Origin: an uncultured Flavobacteriaceae bacterium
GTDB lineage: Bacteria; Bacteroidota; Bacteroidia; Flavobacteriales; Flavobacteriaceae
Direction of reading: 5' to 3'
Assembly (NCBI GenBank): GCA_938029725.1
Contig: CALHGE010000037.1
Span: forward strand, 50,668-114,667
DNA length: 64,000 bases
Part shown: piece after piece, positions 1 to 8,468 of the stretch
How positions within the stretch are numbered: position 1 is the first letter of the stretch
Layout of the letters: each line of letters starts with the position of its first letter
Notes under the pieces: model-generated
What the model was told of the DNA's origin: nothing
Databases searched by the model: none
Seen by the model: the letters and a program-made list of their open reading frames with translations, nothing else
Position numbers and translations under genes: made by a program

Positions 1-102
1 CCGCGATTACCATTGCAAGGTGAAGAGCGAATTCGGGTACAGAAAATAATAGATAAGGGACTAAAAAATAGACCTACATTACCCGCGTACAAATTATTAT
101 AA
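1..102 (+). CDS. Dihydrodipicolinate synthase-family protein, C-terminal end only (probable pyrroline-4-hydroxy-2-carboxylate deaminase)
   Basis: Frame 1 is open from the first base to a TAA at 100-102, giving the last 33 residues of a protein that begins outside the window. The tail, PRLPLQGEERIRVQKIID followed by a KNRP segment, looks like the end of DapA/DHDPS-family lyases, where a proline-rich PxLPL turn precedes the last helix. The next genes make up the rest of a hydroxyproline pathway, so this is probably the DHDPS-family deaminase that converts pyrroline-4-hydroxy-2-carboxylate to alpha-ketoglutarate semialdehyde, the substrate of the dehydrogenase at 368. The family call rests on a short tail plus context; the active-site lysine is off-window. 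Confidence 0.6.
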   Translation, partial: PRLPLQGEERIRVQKIIDKGLKNRPTLPAYKLL

Positions 103-104
103 AA

Positions 105-371
105 ATGCTAGAAATAAGACCTAGTTGCGAACATTGTAATACAGCGCTTCCCTTCGATTCTGAAGAGGCAATGATTTGTACATTTGAGTGTACTTTTTGT
201 GCAACTTGCGTTGAAGACCTACTTTTAGAGGTTTGTCCGAATTGTGGTGGAAATTTCGAAAAGCGGCCTATACGGCCTGTGGAGTTTTTAGGAAAATACC
301 CAGTTTCGCAGAAAGTAATACACAAACCAGTAGACATTGAAGCACATTTAATTAGAATTCGAAAAACATGA
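105..371 (+). CDS. DUF1272 small zinc-ribbon-like protein
   Basis: This 88-residue protein is rich in paired cysteines: CEHC near residue 8, a CTFECTFCATC block around 25-35, and CPNCGG around 44-49. The pattern and the opening MLEIRPSCEHC match the DUF1272 family, whose function is not known; a structural zinc site is likely. It starts 2 nt after the upstream stop and its last four bases (ATGA, 368-371) contain the start of the aldehyde dehydrogenase, so the three genes are translationally coupled. The tight placement suggests a role connected with hydroxyproline use, perhaps regulatory or chaperone-like, but nothing in the sequence says which. Confidence 0.85.
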   Translation: MLEIRPSCEHCNTALPFDSEEAMICTFECTFCATCVEDLLLEVCPNCGGNFEKRPIRPVEFLGKYPVSQKVIHKPVDIEAHLIRIRKT

Positions 372-1951
372 TTACAGGAAAAAACTACATTGGAAATAGA
401 TTATCCGGTAACGGAACTAAAACCTACAAGACTTTTAACCCGTCTTTACATATTGAAAATGAAAATGAATTTATAGAGGCAAGTACGGAGGAAATAAATG
501 AGGCTGTTTTCTTAGCGTCAGATGCTTATATAGGGTATAATCAGAAATCTGGTAAGGAAAAAGCAGCCTTTTTGACGGCTATTGCCGACGGTATTCTTGC
601 CTTAGGTGATATTTTAATACAAACGTATTGCTCTGAATCTGGACTACCAGAAGGTAGGGCAAAAGGAGAACGAGGAAGAACTATCGGACAACTAAAAGCA
701 TTTGCAGCCTTGCTTGAAGAAGGCTCTTGGGTAGATGCTACGATCGATACTGCTATTCCTGATAGAGCGCCTGCACCTAAGCCAGATTTAAGAAAAATGT
801 CGGTTCCTTTGGGGCCAGTTGTAGTTTTTGGAGCTAGTAATTTTCCTTTAGCATTTTCAACTGCTGGTGGTGATACTGCCGCAGCTTTGGCAGCTGGTTG
901 TCCGGTTATCGTAAAATCACATCCGATGCATGCCGGTACAGGTGAATTGGTGGCTTCTGCTATTATTAAAGCAGCCGAAGCTACAGAAATGCCTAACGGT
1001 GTCTTTTCAAATTTAAATAGCAGTGGTATCGAAGTTGGTGTGCAGCTTGTAAAACATCCGCAGGTAAAAGCAGTTGGTTTTACCGGTAGTATTCGAGGCG
1101 GCAGAGCCCTTTTCGATTTGGCAGCACAGCGTGATGAGCCTATTCCTGTTTTTGCAGAAATGGGCAGTATCAACCCCGTTATAATACTTCCTGAAGCGCT
1201 AGAGAATAGAAATTTTGAACTAGCACAAACCTACGCAGGTTCGATTACGGTGGGTTCTGGGCAGTTTTGCACCAATCCTGGTTTACTTTTGGGCATAAAG
1301 AGTGCTGCGCTTAGCAGCTTTGTGACCTTACTTTCCGAAGAAATTGTAAAAATAGAACCTTCATGTATGCTTCATCCTAATATTATTGAAGCCTATGAAA
1401 AGAATAAGCAAACAGCAATAAATCAACCAGGATTGGTAGTGGCAGCAGAATATGGTGCAGAGGTAAGCGTAAACCATGCCCGTCAAGCTGTGGTAACGGT
1501 TGAAGGAAAAACTTTTTTAGAAAACACCAAACTGCATCACGAGGTATTTGGCCCATTCTCTATGATTGTTCAATGTGAAAATGCTGCCCAATTACAGGAA
1601 ATCATTACGAATTTAGAAGGTCAACTTACAGGTACAATCATTTCTGACAATAATGAGATTGCAAAATATCTAAATGTGATTGCTGCCTTACAAAATAGGG
1701 TAGGGCGTATCATTTTCAATGGTGTGCCTACTGGGGTAGAAGTTTGCCCCTCAATGCAACATGGTGGTCCATACCCAGCTTCTACTGATAGTCGGTTTAC
1801 GGCTGTCGGAGTACAATCAATTAAAAGATGGGTACGACCTTTCAGTTTTCAAGATTGGCCAGATCAGCTGTTACCGAATGAACTAAAAAATGCTAATCCA
1901 TTAAGAATTTTAAGGTTTGTAAATGGGAATCAAAATAGTGATTCTATTTAA
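368..1951 (+). CDS. Alpha-ketoglutarate semialdehyde (2,5-dioxovalerate) dehydrogenase
   Basis: A 527-residue aldehyde dehydrogenase superfamily protein. Visible landmarks are GASNFP (155-160), the TGS of GFTGS near 239-241, the general base Glu264 in EMGSxNP, and the nucleophile Cys301 in GSGQFCTNPG. The FGASNFPLAF pattern and the length are typical of the NADP-dependent ketoglutarate semialdehyde dehydrogenase group rather than classical ALDHs. It would oxidise 2,5-dioxopentanoate to 2-oxoglutarate, the last step of hydroxyproline (and some sugar) catabolism. It overlaps the DUF1272 gene by 4 nt and is followed after 9 nt by the epimerase, so it sits mid-operon. The long antisense reading frame inside it (541-1173) is a codon-bias shadow. 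Confidence 0.92.
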   Translation: MITGKNYIGNRLSGNGTKTYKTFNPSLHIENENEFIEASTEEINEAVFLASDAYIGYNQKSGKEKAAFLTAIADGILALGDILIQTYCSESGLPEGRAKGERGRTIGQLKAFAALLEEGSWVDATIDTAIPDRAPAPKPDLRKMSVPLGPVVVFGASNFPLAFSTAGGDTAAALAAGCPVIVKSHPMHAGTGELVASAIIKAAEATEMPNGVFSNLNSSGIEVGVQLVKHPQVKAVGFTGSIRGGRALFDLAAQRDEPIPVFAEMGSINPVIILPEALENRNFELAQTYAGSITVGSGQFCTNPGLLLGIKSAALSSFVTLLSEEIVKIEPSCMLHPNIIEAYEKNKQTAINQPGLVVAAEYGAEVSVNHARQAVVTVEGKTFLENTKLHHEVFGPFSMIVQCENAAQLQEIITNLEGQLTGTIISDNNEIAKYLNVIAALQNRVGRIIFNGVPTGVEVCPSMQHGGPYPASTDSRFTAVGVQSIKRWVRPFSFQDWPDQLLPNELKNANPLRILRFVNGNQNSDSI

Positions 1952-1960
1952 ATTTAATTC

Positions 1961-2968
1961 ATGGCAAAACGTATATTCACTTGTATAGACGCCCACACTT
2001 GTGGTAATCCTGTTCGCGTTGTAAAAGATGGTGGGCCTGATTTACAGGGGGGCTCTATGAGCGAAAAACGCCAACACTTTCTCAAAGAATACGATTGGAT
2101 TCGCAAAGGTTTAATGTTCGAACCTCGTGGACATGATATGATGAGCGGTAGTATTTTTTATCCTCCTGCCGACCTTCAAAATGATTTTGGAATTTTATTT
2201 ATTGAGACTAGCGGATGTTTACCAATGTGCGGACATGGAACAATTGGTGCTATTACAATTGGTATTGAAGAAGGCTTGATACAACCCAAAATACCCGGAA
2301 AAGTTCGAATGGAAACTCCAGCAGGTCTGGTTCAGATTGAATACAAGCAGACAGGAGATAAGGTAGATTGGGTTAGGCTGACCAATGTTAAATCATATTT
2401 GGCAGCTACTGATTTAAAAATAGACTGTGAAGAGTTGGGGCAATTGGTTTTTGATGTTTCTTACGGAGGGAATTATTATGCCATTGTAGACCCACAGCAT
2501 AATTTTTCAGGGATACAAGATTTTTCAGCAAGTAAGTTGATTCAGTTTAGTCAAGAAATTCGAGCGAAAATCAATATGAAATATCCCAATAAATTTATCC
2601 ATCCAGAAGACCCAACGATACGTGACATCAGTCATATACTTTGGACAGGAAATACTATTTCTGATGATGCAACCGCTCGAAACGCAGTATTCTATGGTGA
2701 CAAAGCAATAGATCGTTCTCCTTGTGGTACGGGTACTTCAGCCCGTATGGCGCAATGGTATGCCAAAGGAAAATTAAAACTAGGAGATGAATTTATTCAC
2801 GAAAGTTTTATTGGATCAAAGTTTATTGGTCGCGTAGCGAAAGAGACTACTTTAAATGGCATGAAAGCCATTACACCGAGCATTCAAGGTTGGGCAAAAA
2901 TATATGGTCATAATACGATTAGTATCGACGATGATGATCCGTATGCACATGGATTTCAAGTGATTTAA
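1961..2968 (+). CDS. 4-hydroxyproline 2-epimerase (proline racemase family)
   Basis: A 335-residue proline racemase-family enzyme. Both catalytic cysteines are present: Cys90 in MCGHGTIG and Cys255 in DRSPCGTGTS. The Cys/Cys pair indicates a racemase or epimerase, not the trans-3-hydroxyproline dehydratase branch that has Ser or Thr at the first position. It should interconvert trans-4-hydroxy-L-proline and cis-4-hydroxy-D-proline, the entry step of the pathway. Lying between the semialdehyde dehydrogenase and the FAD dehydrogenase makes 4-hydroxyproline much more likely than proline as substrate. Confidence 0.92.
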   Translation: MAKRIFTCIDAHTCGNPVRVVKDGGPDLQGGSMSEKRQHFLKEYDWIRKGLMFEPRGHDMMSGSIFYPPADLQNDFGILFIETSGCLPMCGHGTIGAITIGIEEGLIQPKIPGKVRMETPAGLVQIEYKQTGDKVDWVRLTNVKSYLAATDLKIDCEELGQLVFDVSYGGNYYAIVDPQHNFSGIQDFSASKLIQFSQEIRAKINMKYPNKFIHPEDPTIRDISHILWTGNTISDDATARNAVFYGDKAIDRSPCGTGTSARMAQWYAKGKLKLGDEFIHESFIGSKFIGRVAKETTLNGMKAITPSIQGWAKIYGHNTISIDDDDPYAHGFQVI

Positions 2969-3031
2969 TTGTAAATTTATTTGCTGTTAGACAGCAGTAT
3001 TTCTATAATAGTACATTAAAACTGGTATACA

Positions 3032-4282
3032 TTGAAAAGTATTATAATCATTGGAGGAGGAATTGTTGGACTAAGCACTGCTTACTTTTTGCAAAAAGAT
3101 GGTCATCAGGTAACGGTAATTGATAAGTCTGATATTACATCAGGAGCCTCTTTTGTAAACGCGGGTTATATAACTCCGAGTCATATTATTCCGATCGCCT
3201 CACCTGGTATGATCAGCAAAGGTCTTAAAATGATGTTCAATTCTGCAAGTCCCTTTTATATGAAGCCCCGCTGGGATACGGACTTCTTTAAATGGTCTTG
3301 GTACTTTCATAAATCAGCAACAAAGGCTAAAGTGGAAAAAGCAATTCCGGTCATCAAAGACATTAATCTTTTGAGTAGAGATCTGTTTGAACAGATAAAA
3401 GCTTCGGGAGACTTAGGAGAATTTCAGTTAGAACGAAAGGGTTTACTGATGTTATACAAAACTCAGAAATCATACGATCATGAAATGGAAATTGCTCAAA
3501 AGGTCAGTTTTCAAGGTTTAGAAGTACGGGAGTTGAACAAGTCACAATTAAATGAAATTGAACCTAATATTCAAATAGACGCCGAAGGAGCTATCCACTA
3601 CGAATGTGACGGACATACCACACCTGCAGAAATTATGCCTAAAATGGTGGCCTATCTAATCAGTGTTGGGGTAAGTATCAAAACCAATGAGGAGGTTCTA
3701 GATATGAATGTAGTTGCTAATAAAGTAAAAGAAATACGCACTTCAAAAGCTGTCTATTTTCCTGATGAAGTAGTTTTAGCGGCAGGTTCTTGGAGTGGAG
3801 AACTTGCTAAAAAATTAAATTTCAAGCTTCCTTTGCAAGCAGGAAAAGGATATCGCATTAATGTATCGCGACCAACTGGAATTACAATGCCTGCAGTCTT
3901 AATGGAATCTAGTATGGCGGTTACTCCAATGCAAGGTTTTACTCGCTTTGCTGGTACAATGGAGTTTTCCGGTATCAATGATTATATTCGAAAAGAGCGC
4001 GTTGCAGCGATCGCAAATGGTGCTAAAAAGTTTTATCCAGAACTTGAAATAAATGCAGAAGAAAGGGCTGCTGCCAAAACAGGAATGCGACCCGTTACCC
4101 CTGATGGACTTCCGTATATCGGCAAATCACAACAGGTGAAAAATCTAACCTATGCTACTGGGCATGCTATGATGGGGTGGAGTCTAGGCCCCGCAACTGG
4201 TAAATTGGTTTCTGAGCTTATAAGCAATAAAAAAACCGCTATGGATCTAAGCCCGTTTAATCCTGAAAGAAAATTTAACTAG
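3032..4282 (+). CDS. FAD-dependent D-amino acid dehydrogenase (probable D-hydroxyproline dehydrogenase)
   Basis: A 416-residue DadA/DAO-family flavoprotein. The N-terminus is a Rossmann dinucleotide fold (SIIIIGGGIVGLSTAYFL), and the C-terminal GMRPVTPDGLPYIG and TGHAMMGWSLGPATGKLV motifs are those of D-amino-acid dehydrogenases. It would oxidise cis-4-hydroxy-D-proline to the pyrroline, passing electrons to the respiratory chain. The start must be TTG at 3032: an in-frame stop (TAA, 3017-3019) lies just upstream and the Rossmann motif begins at once, so no ATG is available. A 63-nt gap separates it from the epimerase. Its stop shares the palindrome CTAG (4279-4282) with the stop of the convergent gene. 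Confidence 0.88.
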   Translation: MKSIIIIGGGIVGLSTAYFLQKDGHQVTVIDKSDITSGASFVNAGYITPSHIIPIASPGMISKGLKMMFNSASPFYMKPRWDTDFFKWSWYFHKSATKAKVEKAIPVIKDINLLSRDLFEQIKASGDLGEFQLERKGLLMLYKTQKSYDHEMEIAQKVSFQGLEVRELNKSQLNEIEPNIQIDAEGAIHYECDGHTTPAEIMPKMVAYLISVGVSIKTNEEVLDMNVVANKVKEIRTSKAVYFPDEVVLAAGSWSGELAKKLNFKLPLQAGKGYRINVSRPTGITMPAVLMESSMAVTPMQGFTRFAGTMEFSGINDYIRKERVAAIANGAKKFYPELEINAEERAAAKTGMRPVTPDGLPYIGKSQQVKNLTYATGHAMMGWSLGPATGKLVSELISNKKTAMDLSPFNPERKFN

Positions 4283-4713
4283 CATGAAGAATCTCCAATA
4301 ATTTTCCATTCCCCATTAATTCGTTTGAAAACAATCATAAAAGTTCCGTTGGCATCGCCAGCTTCTCGTGTTAAAAAGTAACTTCCCATTACCCAATAGG
4401 CATCTTCACTAATTTTGGTAATGTTGGCAATTTCAAACTTGAGTTCTCCGGTTTCTTTCTTAGAAGGGTAGTTTCTTTTGTAATTGGCTAATGTGGTTTG
4501 CCACCCTTTGCTGATTTTTCCTCTGCTAAAATAGGTAAGCTCTTCAGACTGCCAATAACCCGCCATAAACCCTTCTAAATCATTTGCTGACCAATCTTTT
4601 TCCTGTTGGCTAAGAATTGAGCGTATGATCGTTATATCATCTGTAGCAGTAGGCTTGGTTGTTTTGCAGGCGAATACAAGTAAGAGCAGTATTGTTGGCA
4701 GTAAGGTTTTCAT
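4279..4713 (-). CDS. NTF2-like (SnoaL/DUF4440-type) lipoprotein
   Basis: A 144-residue protein with an N-terminal lipoprotein signal (hydrophobic stretch ending LLVFAC, lipidated Cys16). The mature part has the DUF4440/SnoaL look: an opening IIRSILSQQEKDWSANDLEGFMAGYW helix region, then a conserved W and a C-terminal strand reading FMIVFKRINGEWKIIGDSS. Such single-domain NTF2-fold proteins bind small molecules or act as enzymes, and no catalytic set is evident here. It is convergent with the hydroxyproline operon and transcribed away from it, so no functional link is implied. Confidence 0.75.
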   Translation of the reverse strand: MKTLLPTILLLLVFACKTTKPTATDDITIIRSILSQQEKDWSANDLEGFMAGYWQSEELTYFSRGKISKGWQTTLANYKRNYPSKKETGELKFEIANITKISEDAYWVMGSYFLTREAGDANGTFMIVFKRINGEWKIIGDSSC

Positions 4714-4905
4714 AAAGCAATTGTTTTATATTCCTTAAAAGTACGCATTCGGAATAAAAAAAATGAAATTTATAAGGAACAGAAAAATCTCGGGTTTATA
4801 TTTTTATGCTGGTTACAGCAAGCCTTAGTGCCTAAGAATAAGTTAGTAGGCTGGTAAGAATAATAGCTTTGGGCATTTCTTAAAATAAGGCAACTAGCAC
4901 AAAAA

Positions 4906-5598
4906 CTATTTTTTTGTCAAAGCTGTGGCAATAGCAATTTCAGCTAAGGGCTCCATAAGGGCATAGCCTTCTTTTGTTGGATGTACTTCGTCAGCAGCAT
5001 ATTTTTTTGGTAGTCCTCCACGCTCATCTACCATGGCTGAAAAATAATCGAGATACAGATGCTCGGTTACTTCGCAAAAGCCTTGTATCATTTTATTTAA
5101 GGCGATGATTTTTGGAGCTGGCTCTAAGCCTGGCTTCCAAGGATAATCAAAGGCTGGTAGGGTAGAGGATAGTACTACTTTGATACCATTGGCCTGGGCC
5201 ATTTCTGCCATACCCTTTATATTGTCAAAAATCATTTCTAAAGTAGAAGGTCCTGTATTTCCTGCGATATCATTGGTTCCTGCTAATATGACAACCACTT
5301 TTGGTTTCAGGGCAATTACATCTTGACGAAAACGCACTAACATTTGAGGCGTAGTTTGTCCACTAATACCTCTATTGATCCATGCTTTGCCTGCGAAGAA
5401 TTCTGGACGTGAATTAAGCCAGCCTATGGTAATTGAATTCCCCATAAAAACGACCCTATCTTCGTTTTTAGTAGGGGCACCTAATAGCGCATTAGCTTCC
5501 TGAAATTCAGCAAGATTAGGCCAATCTTGGGCTTGTATTGAATTCGTTAATCCTAAGGCTGTCAGCATTCCAATCATAAAAAGTTTAATTTTTCGCAT
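4906..5598 (-). CDS. Secreted SGNH/GDSL-family hydrolase
   Basis: A 230-residue protein with a signal peptide (residues 1-23, ending SIQAQ). All four SGNH blocks are visible: Ser55 in FMGNSIT, Gly77 in NRGISGQ, Asn109 in AGTNDI, and Asp203/His206 in DEVHPT. The order matches the GDSL lipase/acylhydrolase family related to platelet-activating-factor acetylhydrolase and carbohydrate esterases, so it is a periplasmic esterase; the substrate cannot be told. It is followed upstream on the same strand by a small membrane protein (21-nt gap) that may be co-transcribed. Confidence 0.9.
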   Translation of the reverse strand: MRKIKLFMIGMLTALGLTNSIQAQDWPNLAEFQEANALLGAPTKNEDRVVFMGNSITIGWLNSRPEFFAGKAWINRGISGQTTPQMLVRFRQDVIALKPKVVVILAGTNDIAGNTGPSTLEMIFDNIKGMAEMAQANGIKVVLSSTLPAFDYPWKPGLEPAPKIIALNKMIQGFCEVTEHLYLDYFSAMVDERGGLPKKYAADEVHPTKEGYALMEPLAEIAIATALTKK

Positions 5599-5619
5599 GT
5601 ACTTTAATTTTAATAACTG

Positions 5620-6078
5620 CTAAAAAGTGTCAAATTCTTTCGTTTGCTCTAAGCTCAAAGGGAGTTCACTTTTAAGTTGCTCTTTGGTAGGTCTTTGAAA
5701 AAATAAATATAGTATTAAGCTTATTCCAATTACCAGATATAAAGCGTTACCGTCAATATAATATATGCCAAGAGCTAGAAAGGCGGGCCCTTCTAAAAGT
5801 GCATATTTGAAAATAGTGGCCATTTGATAGCGTTGCATTTTTTTTGCAAGTGGCTCCTCTTTTGGAATATTTCTTATCAGGTTTTGGTAAACAAATTTAC
5901 TAGCAAAATAACCCATCATAGCGATCACAGGAACGATGTAAACGAATATGTTGCTATAGTCAGCTGTAGCCGAGAAATTCCCATTTTTCAGGTATGCGAA
6001 ACCTGCAAAAAAAACTAAGCTGAGGCACATCGCAGCATGAATTATGGTGAGTACTTTACTAAAAGAATTCGGATGCAT
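5620..6078 (-). CDS. Conserved membrane protein of unknown function
   Basis: A 152-residue protein with about four transmembrane segments (roughly residues 8-30, 43-60, 88-106 and 110-127) and a polar C-terminal tail. Many Bacteroidota genomes encode short four-helix proteins of this kind, but I do not recognise a named family. The 21-nt spacing to the SGNH hydrolase gene and the 38-nt gap to the upstream alpha/beta hydrolase gene suggest one transcript for all three. Confidence 0.6.
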   Translation of the reverse strand: MHPNSFSKVLTIIHAAMCLSLVFFAGFAYLKNGNFSATADYSNIFVYIVPVIAMMGYFASKFVYQNLIRNIPKEEPLAKKMQRYQMATIFKYALLEGPAFLALGIYYIDGNALYLVIGISLILYLFFQRPTKEQLKSELPLSLEQTKEFDTF

Positions 6079-6116
6079 TTTTGATAATTCTATTCTTAGA
6101 TTATTAAAAAACCAAG

Positions 6117-7406
6117 CTACTCTTTTGCAGTTGCATGTAGTAATTCCATTCCAGTGGAAGATCTAGGTTTGAATCCTTCCCAATTTTTCTCATTGGAATC
6201 TTCTTGTATATCAAGATACTTTGCGTAGTCTTTCTGTTTTAGATGTGTGCCGATAAAAGCGGTTACGAAGTGTTGATTTACATTATTGATTTTTCTTTGG
6301 TCCCAAGTGCTATCTGCGTACCGGTAATATTCATCAATATGTAAGCCTGGTTGAAGTGATTCGGCAGGTGGGGGGTTAGGAGCAACGTTGTGCCTTGCAC
6401 CCATATAGGTTAAAAGATAGCGATCTGCGTTGACCGCACCTTGGTAAATTGCTTTGATTCCCTTTTCATAACCAGAAATATCATCTTGGCTTCCGGCTAT
6501 AAATAGGGTAGGTGTTTTTAGACCTTTTAACCCTTCCGCATCCCAAACGGCGCGCTCCATACCCCATGGAGCAAAGGCAACAACTGCTTTGATACGTGGG
6601 TCTACCATTTTTTGATATTCAGGGTTGCTTGCGGAATGAATACCAATGGCTTTACTTCCTCCAGTCATGCCTACAGTAAAGCCTGCAAAAGCATCACTAT
6701 AGCCTGCACCGGCTACATTAAGCACACCAAATCCACCCATAGAATATCCCATGATTGCTGTATTATTTGCGTCAATCAATCCTTTTAACGCATCTGAACT
6801 AGAGCTCTTTCCAAGAGCCTCCATTTCGTTTAATACAAAACGAATATCAAGCGCGCGATTCAATAAAGTACTTTGAAAAGCATTTGCATCTCTATAAGTA
6901 GAATCTGTATGATCAATCGAGACTACAACGTATCCTTTTGATGCTAAGTTTTCCGTTAGATAGGTCATGAGGTACCTTGAGCCTACGTACCCATGAGAAA
7001 CAACAACCAAAGGAAAGGCTCCGTTTTTAGAAACCGGTTTGGCATCACGCATTGCCCGACCTTTAAAAGTAAAAGGAACCAAGGGGCGTAAACTATCTCC
7101 TTTCATTCCCATTACTTCTTCATAAACGACAGAGGCATTTGTATCAGCTGCAAGATCTGCAGGATACCAAATTTCTACCGTAAGGGGGCGATCATATAAA
7201 GGATCATTACCTTCTTTAGAATTAAGAATATCAATTTGACCTTCATGAACTAGGTTCATCGTTCGCACACCGACTTGATAATCACCTCGAGCTGATAATT
7301 CAGGAGCATCGGGTAAGGGATCACCATATAAAAAATCTTGCGCGTGAGCGGAAAATGAAAAAACGAAGAACGTAAGTACCGTAAAGATGGAATAGCTATT
7401 TTTCAT
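6117..7406 (-). CDS. Secreted alpha/beta hydrolase (dienelactone hydrolase / PAF-acetylhydrolase-like)
   Basis: A 429-residue protein with a signal peptide (1-23, ending SAHAQ). The nucleophile elbow is GYSMGG with Ser222, and the preceding [11 protein letters not shown] (134-144) supplies the oxyanion-hole region. A later [18 protein letters not shown] segment fits the acid, and [13 protein letters not shown] the histidine. Family members split acyl esters or lactones; the substrate is unknown. It heads the minus-strand group 7406-4906 together with a second secreted esterase, suggesting a small extracytoplasmic hydrolase cluster. Confidence 0.82.
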   Translation of the reverse strand: MKNSYSIFTVLTFFVFSFSAHAQDFLYGDPLPDAPELSARGDYQVGVRTMNLVHEGQIDILNSKEGNDPLYDRPLTVEIWYPADLAADTNASVVYEEVMGMKGDSLRPLVPFTFKGRAMRDAKPVSKNGAFPLVVVSHGYVGSRYLMTYLTENLASKGYVVVSIDHTDSTYRDANAFQSTLLNRALDIRFVLNEMEALGKSSSSDALKGLIDANNTAIMGYSMGGFGVLNVAGAGYSDAFAGFTVGMTGGSKAIGIHSASNPEYQKMVDPRIKAVVAFAPWGMERAVWDAEGLKGLKTPTLFIAGSQDDISGYEKGIKAIYQGAVNADRYLLTYMGARHNVAPNPPPAESLQPGLHIDEYYRYADSTWDQRKINNVNQHFVTAFIGTHLKQKDYAKYLDIQEDSNEKNWEGFKPRSSTGMELLHATAKE

Positions 7407-7530
7407 AAATGTAATTTGTGTGAGCTTTAAAAGTAGGAAAAATTAGTTGATGATTGCTGGTAGTTCGTTTTTGGTTTAATTTTTTTCTTTTGACGGTCAG
7501 TGAATAGCGCGTTATTGATACTAAATTCAA

Positions 7531-8346
7531 TCAACCAGCTGCCAAACTTTCATATGATGTACGCACGAGTTCCTCTCCATATTTACGTTCAAGCCTACGA
7601 ATTGTGAAATGTGCTTTTGCCATATTCTGGAAATGATTAATAAAGGCCAAATTGATTGAACCTCCTCCAGCAGCACCAATTACTGGAATCGCCTGCGCTA
7701 CAAACTTCTCGGATACTTGAATACTGAACCGAGAAGCTACGGCAGCAATAAATTTAATAATTGTATTATTGCTGCCTTGTAAAACAGCACCCATACCATG
7801 TTTAGTTGCGTAGGTTGTTGCATTTTTTACAGCAGAACTAAGTGCTACTCGGGTAGCGTAATACCCTGTGTCAAGATTGTCGTCGTGCGTTGATTTTCCA
7901 CCTAGCGCTAGCACTTGTAGACATGCCAATTGCGTGTCGTAAGAATTTAAATCCTCACCTTCACTACGAGCAATATCCATGATGGAACGCAACATGAATT
8001 TTGTAGTTAGAGTTAAATCAACTCCAAAAGCGGTTGCGCCAAATGCGCCACCCAATATTCCTGAAGATGTTACTAGCGCTTTATACGTTCTGTTCGATGG
8101 TGCTAAATTCATTTTGCCCTTGCTCATAGTTTTTAGGTTAACTTTAACCACATTGTACAATACTTTATGGGCTAATTGCTGCAACCATTTCTGTTGTTTT
8201 TTGGGAAGTTTGTCAATTCCAATTTCCAATACACCTCCCAGACGATTTAGACCTTTCATGGCCCAACCGATTTCTTCCATCTTTTTTTTGGAAGTTTTCA
8301 AGGCAAGCATGTCTTCTTTTGAGAGTATGGTTGTTAATGCCGTCAT
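7531..8346 (-). CDS. EcsC family protein
   Basis: A 271-residue protein with the hydrophobic, alanine/glycine-rich composition of the EcsC family. Recognisable parts are the N-terminal SKKKMEEIGWAMKGLNRLGG region, a central block reading LGGAFGATAFGVDLTLTTKFMLRSI, and a C-terminal VIGAAGGGSINLAFINHFQ. EcsC was named from the Bacillus ecs ABC-transporter locus, but no transporter genes are nearby, so the role here is unknown. No signal peptide is visible; it is probably cytoplasmic or peripherally membrane bound. Confidence 0.82.
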   Translation of the reverse strand: MTALTTILSKEDMLALKTSKKKMEEIGWAMKGLNRLGGVLEIGIDKLPKKQQKWLQQLAHKVLYNVVKVNLKTMSKGKMNLAPSNRTYKALVTSSGILGGAFGATAFGVDLTLTTKFMLRSIMDIARSEGEDLNSYDTQLACLQVLALGGKSTHDDNLDTGYYATRVALSSAVKNATTYATKHGMGAVLQGSNNTIIKFIAAVASRFSIQVSEKFVAQAIPVIGAAGGGSINLAFINHFQNMAKAHFTIRRLERKYGEELVRTSYESLAAG

Positions 8347-8468
8347 AGGTTTTGTACAATTTTTTAGTCTTGATTACGTCTTCTTAGGGGTGCTTTTCAG
8401 TGCTTCAAATGGACAATTAAGCAGCTTTTTGTTTGTTTGTTCAAATTTAGGATAACCGTTAGTCTTGG

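Noticed and set aside
541..1173. Open frame of 210 codons antisense to the ketoglutarate semialdehyde dehydrogenase
   Set aside because: It lies wholly opposite a clearly coding gene, has no start context, and its composition mirrors the sense codons. It is a codon-use shadow.
7979..8455. 158-codon frame antisense to the EcsC gene
   Set aside because: It overlaps the well-supported EcsC gene in antisense and shows no family features.
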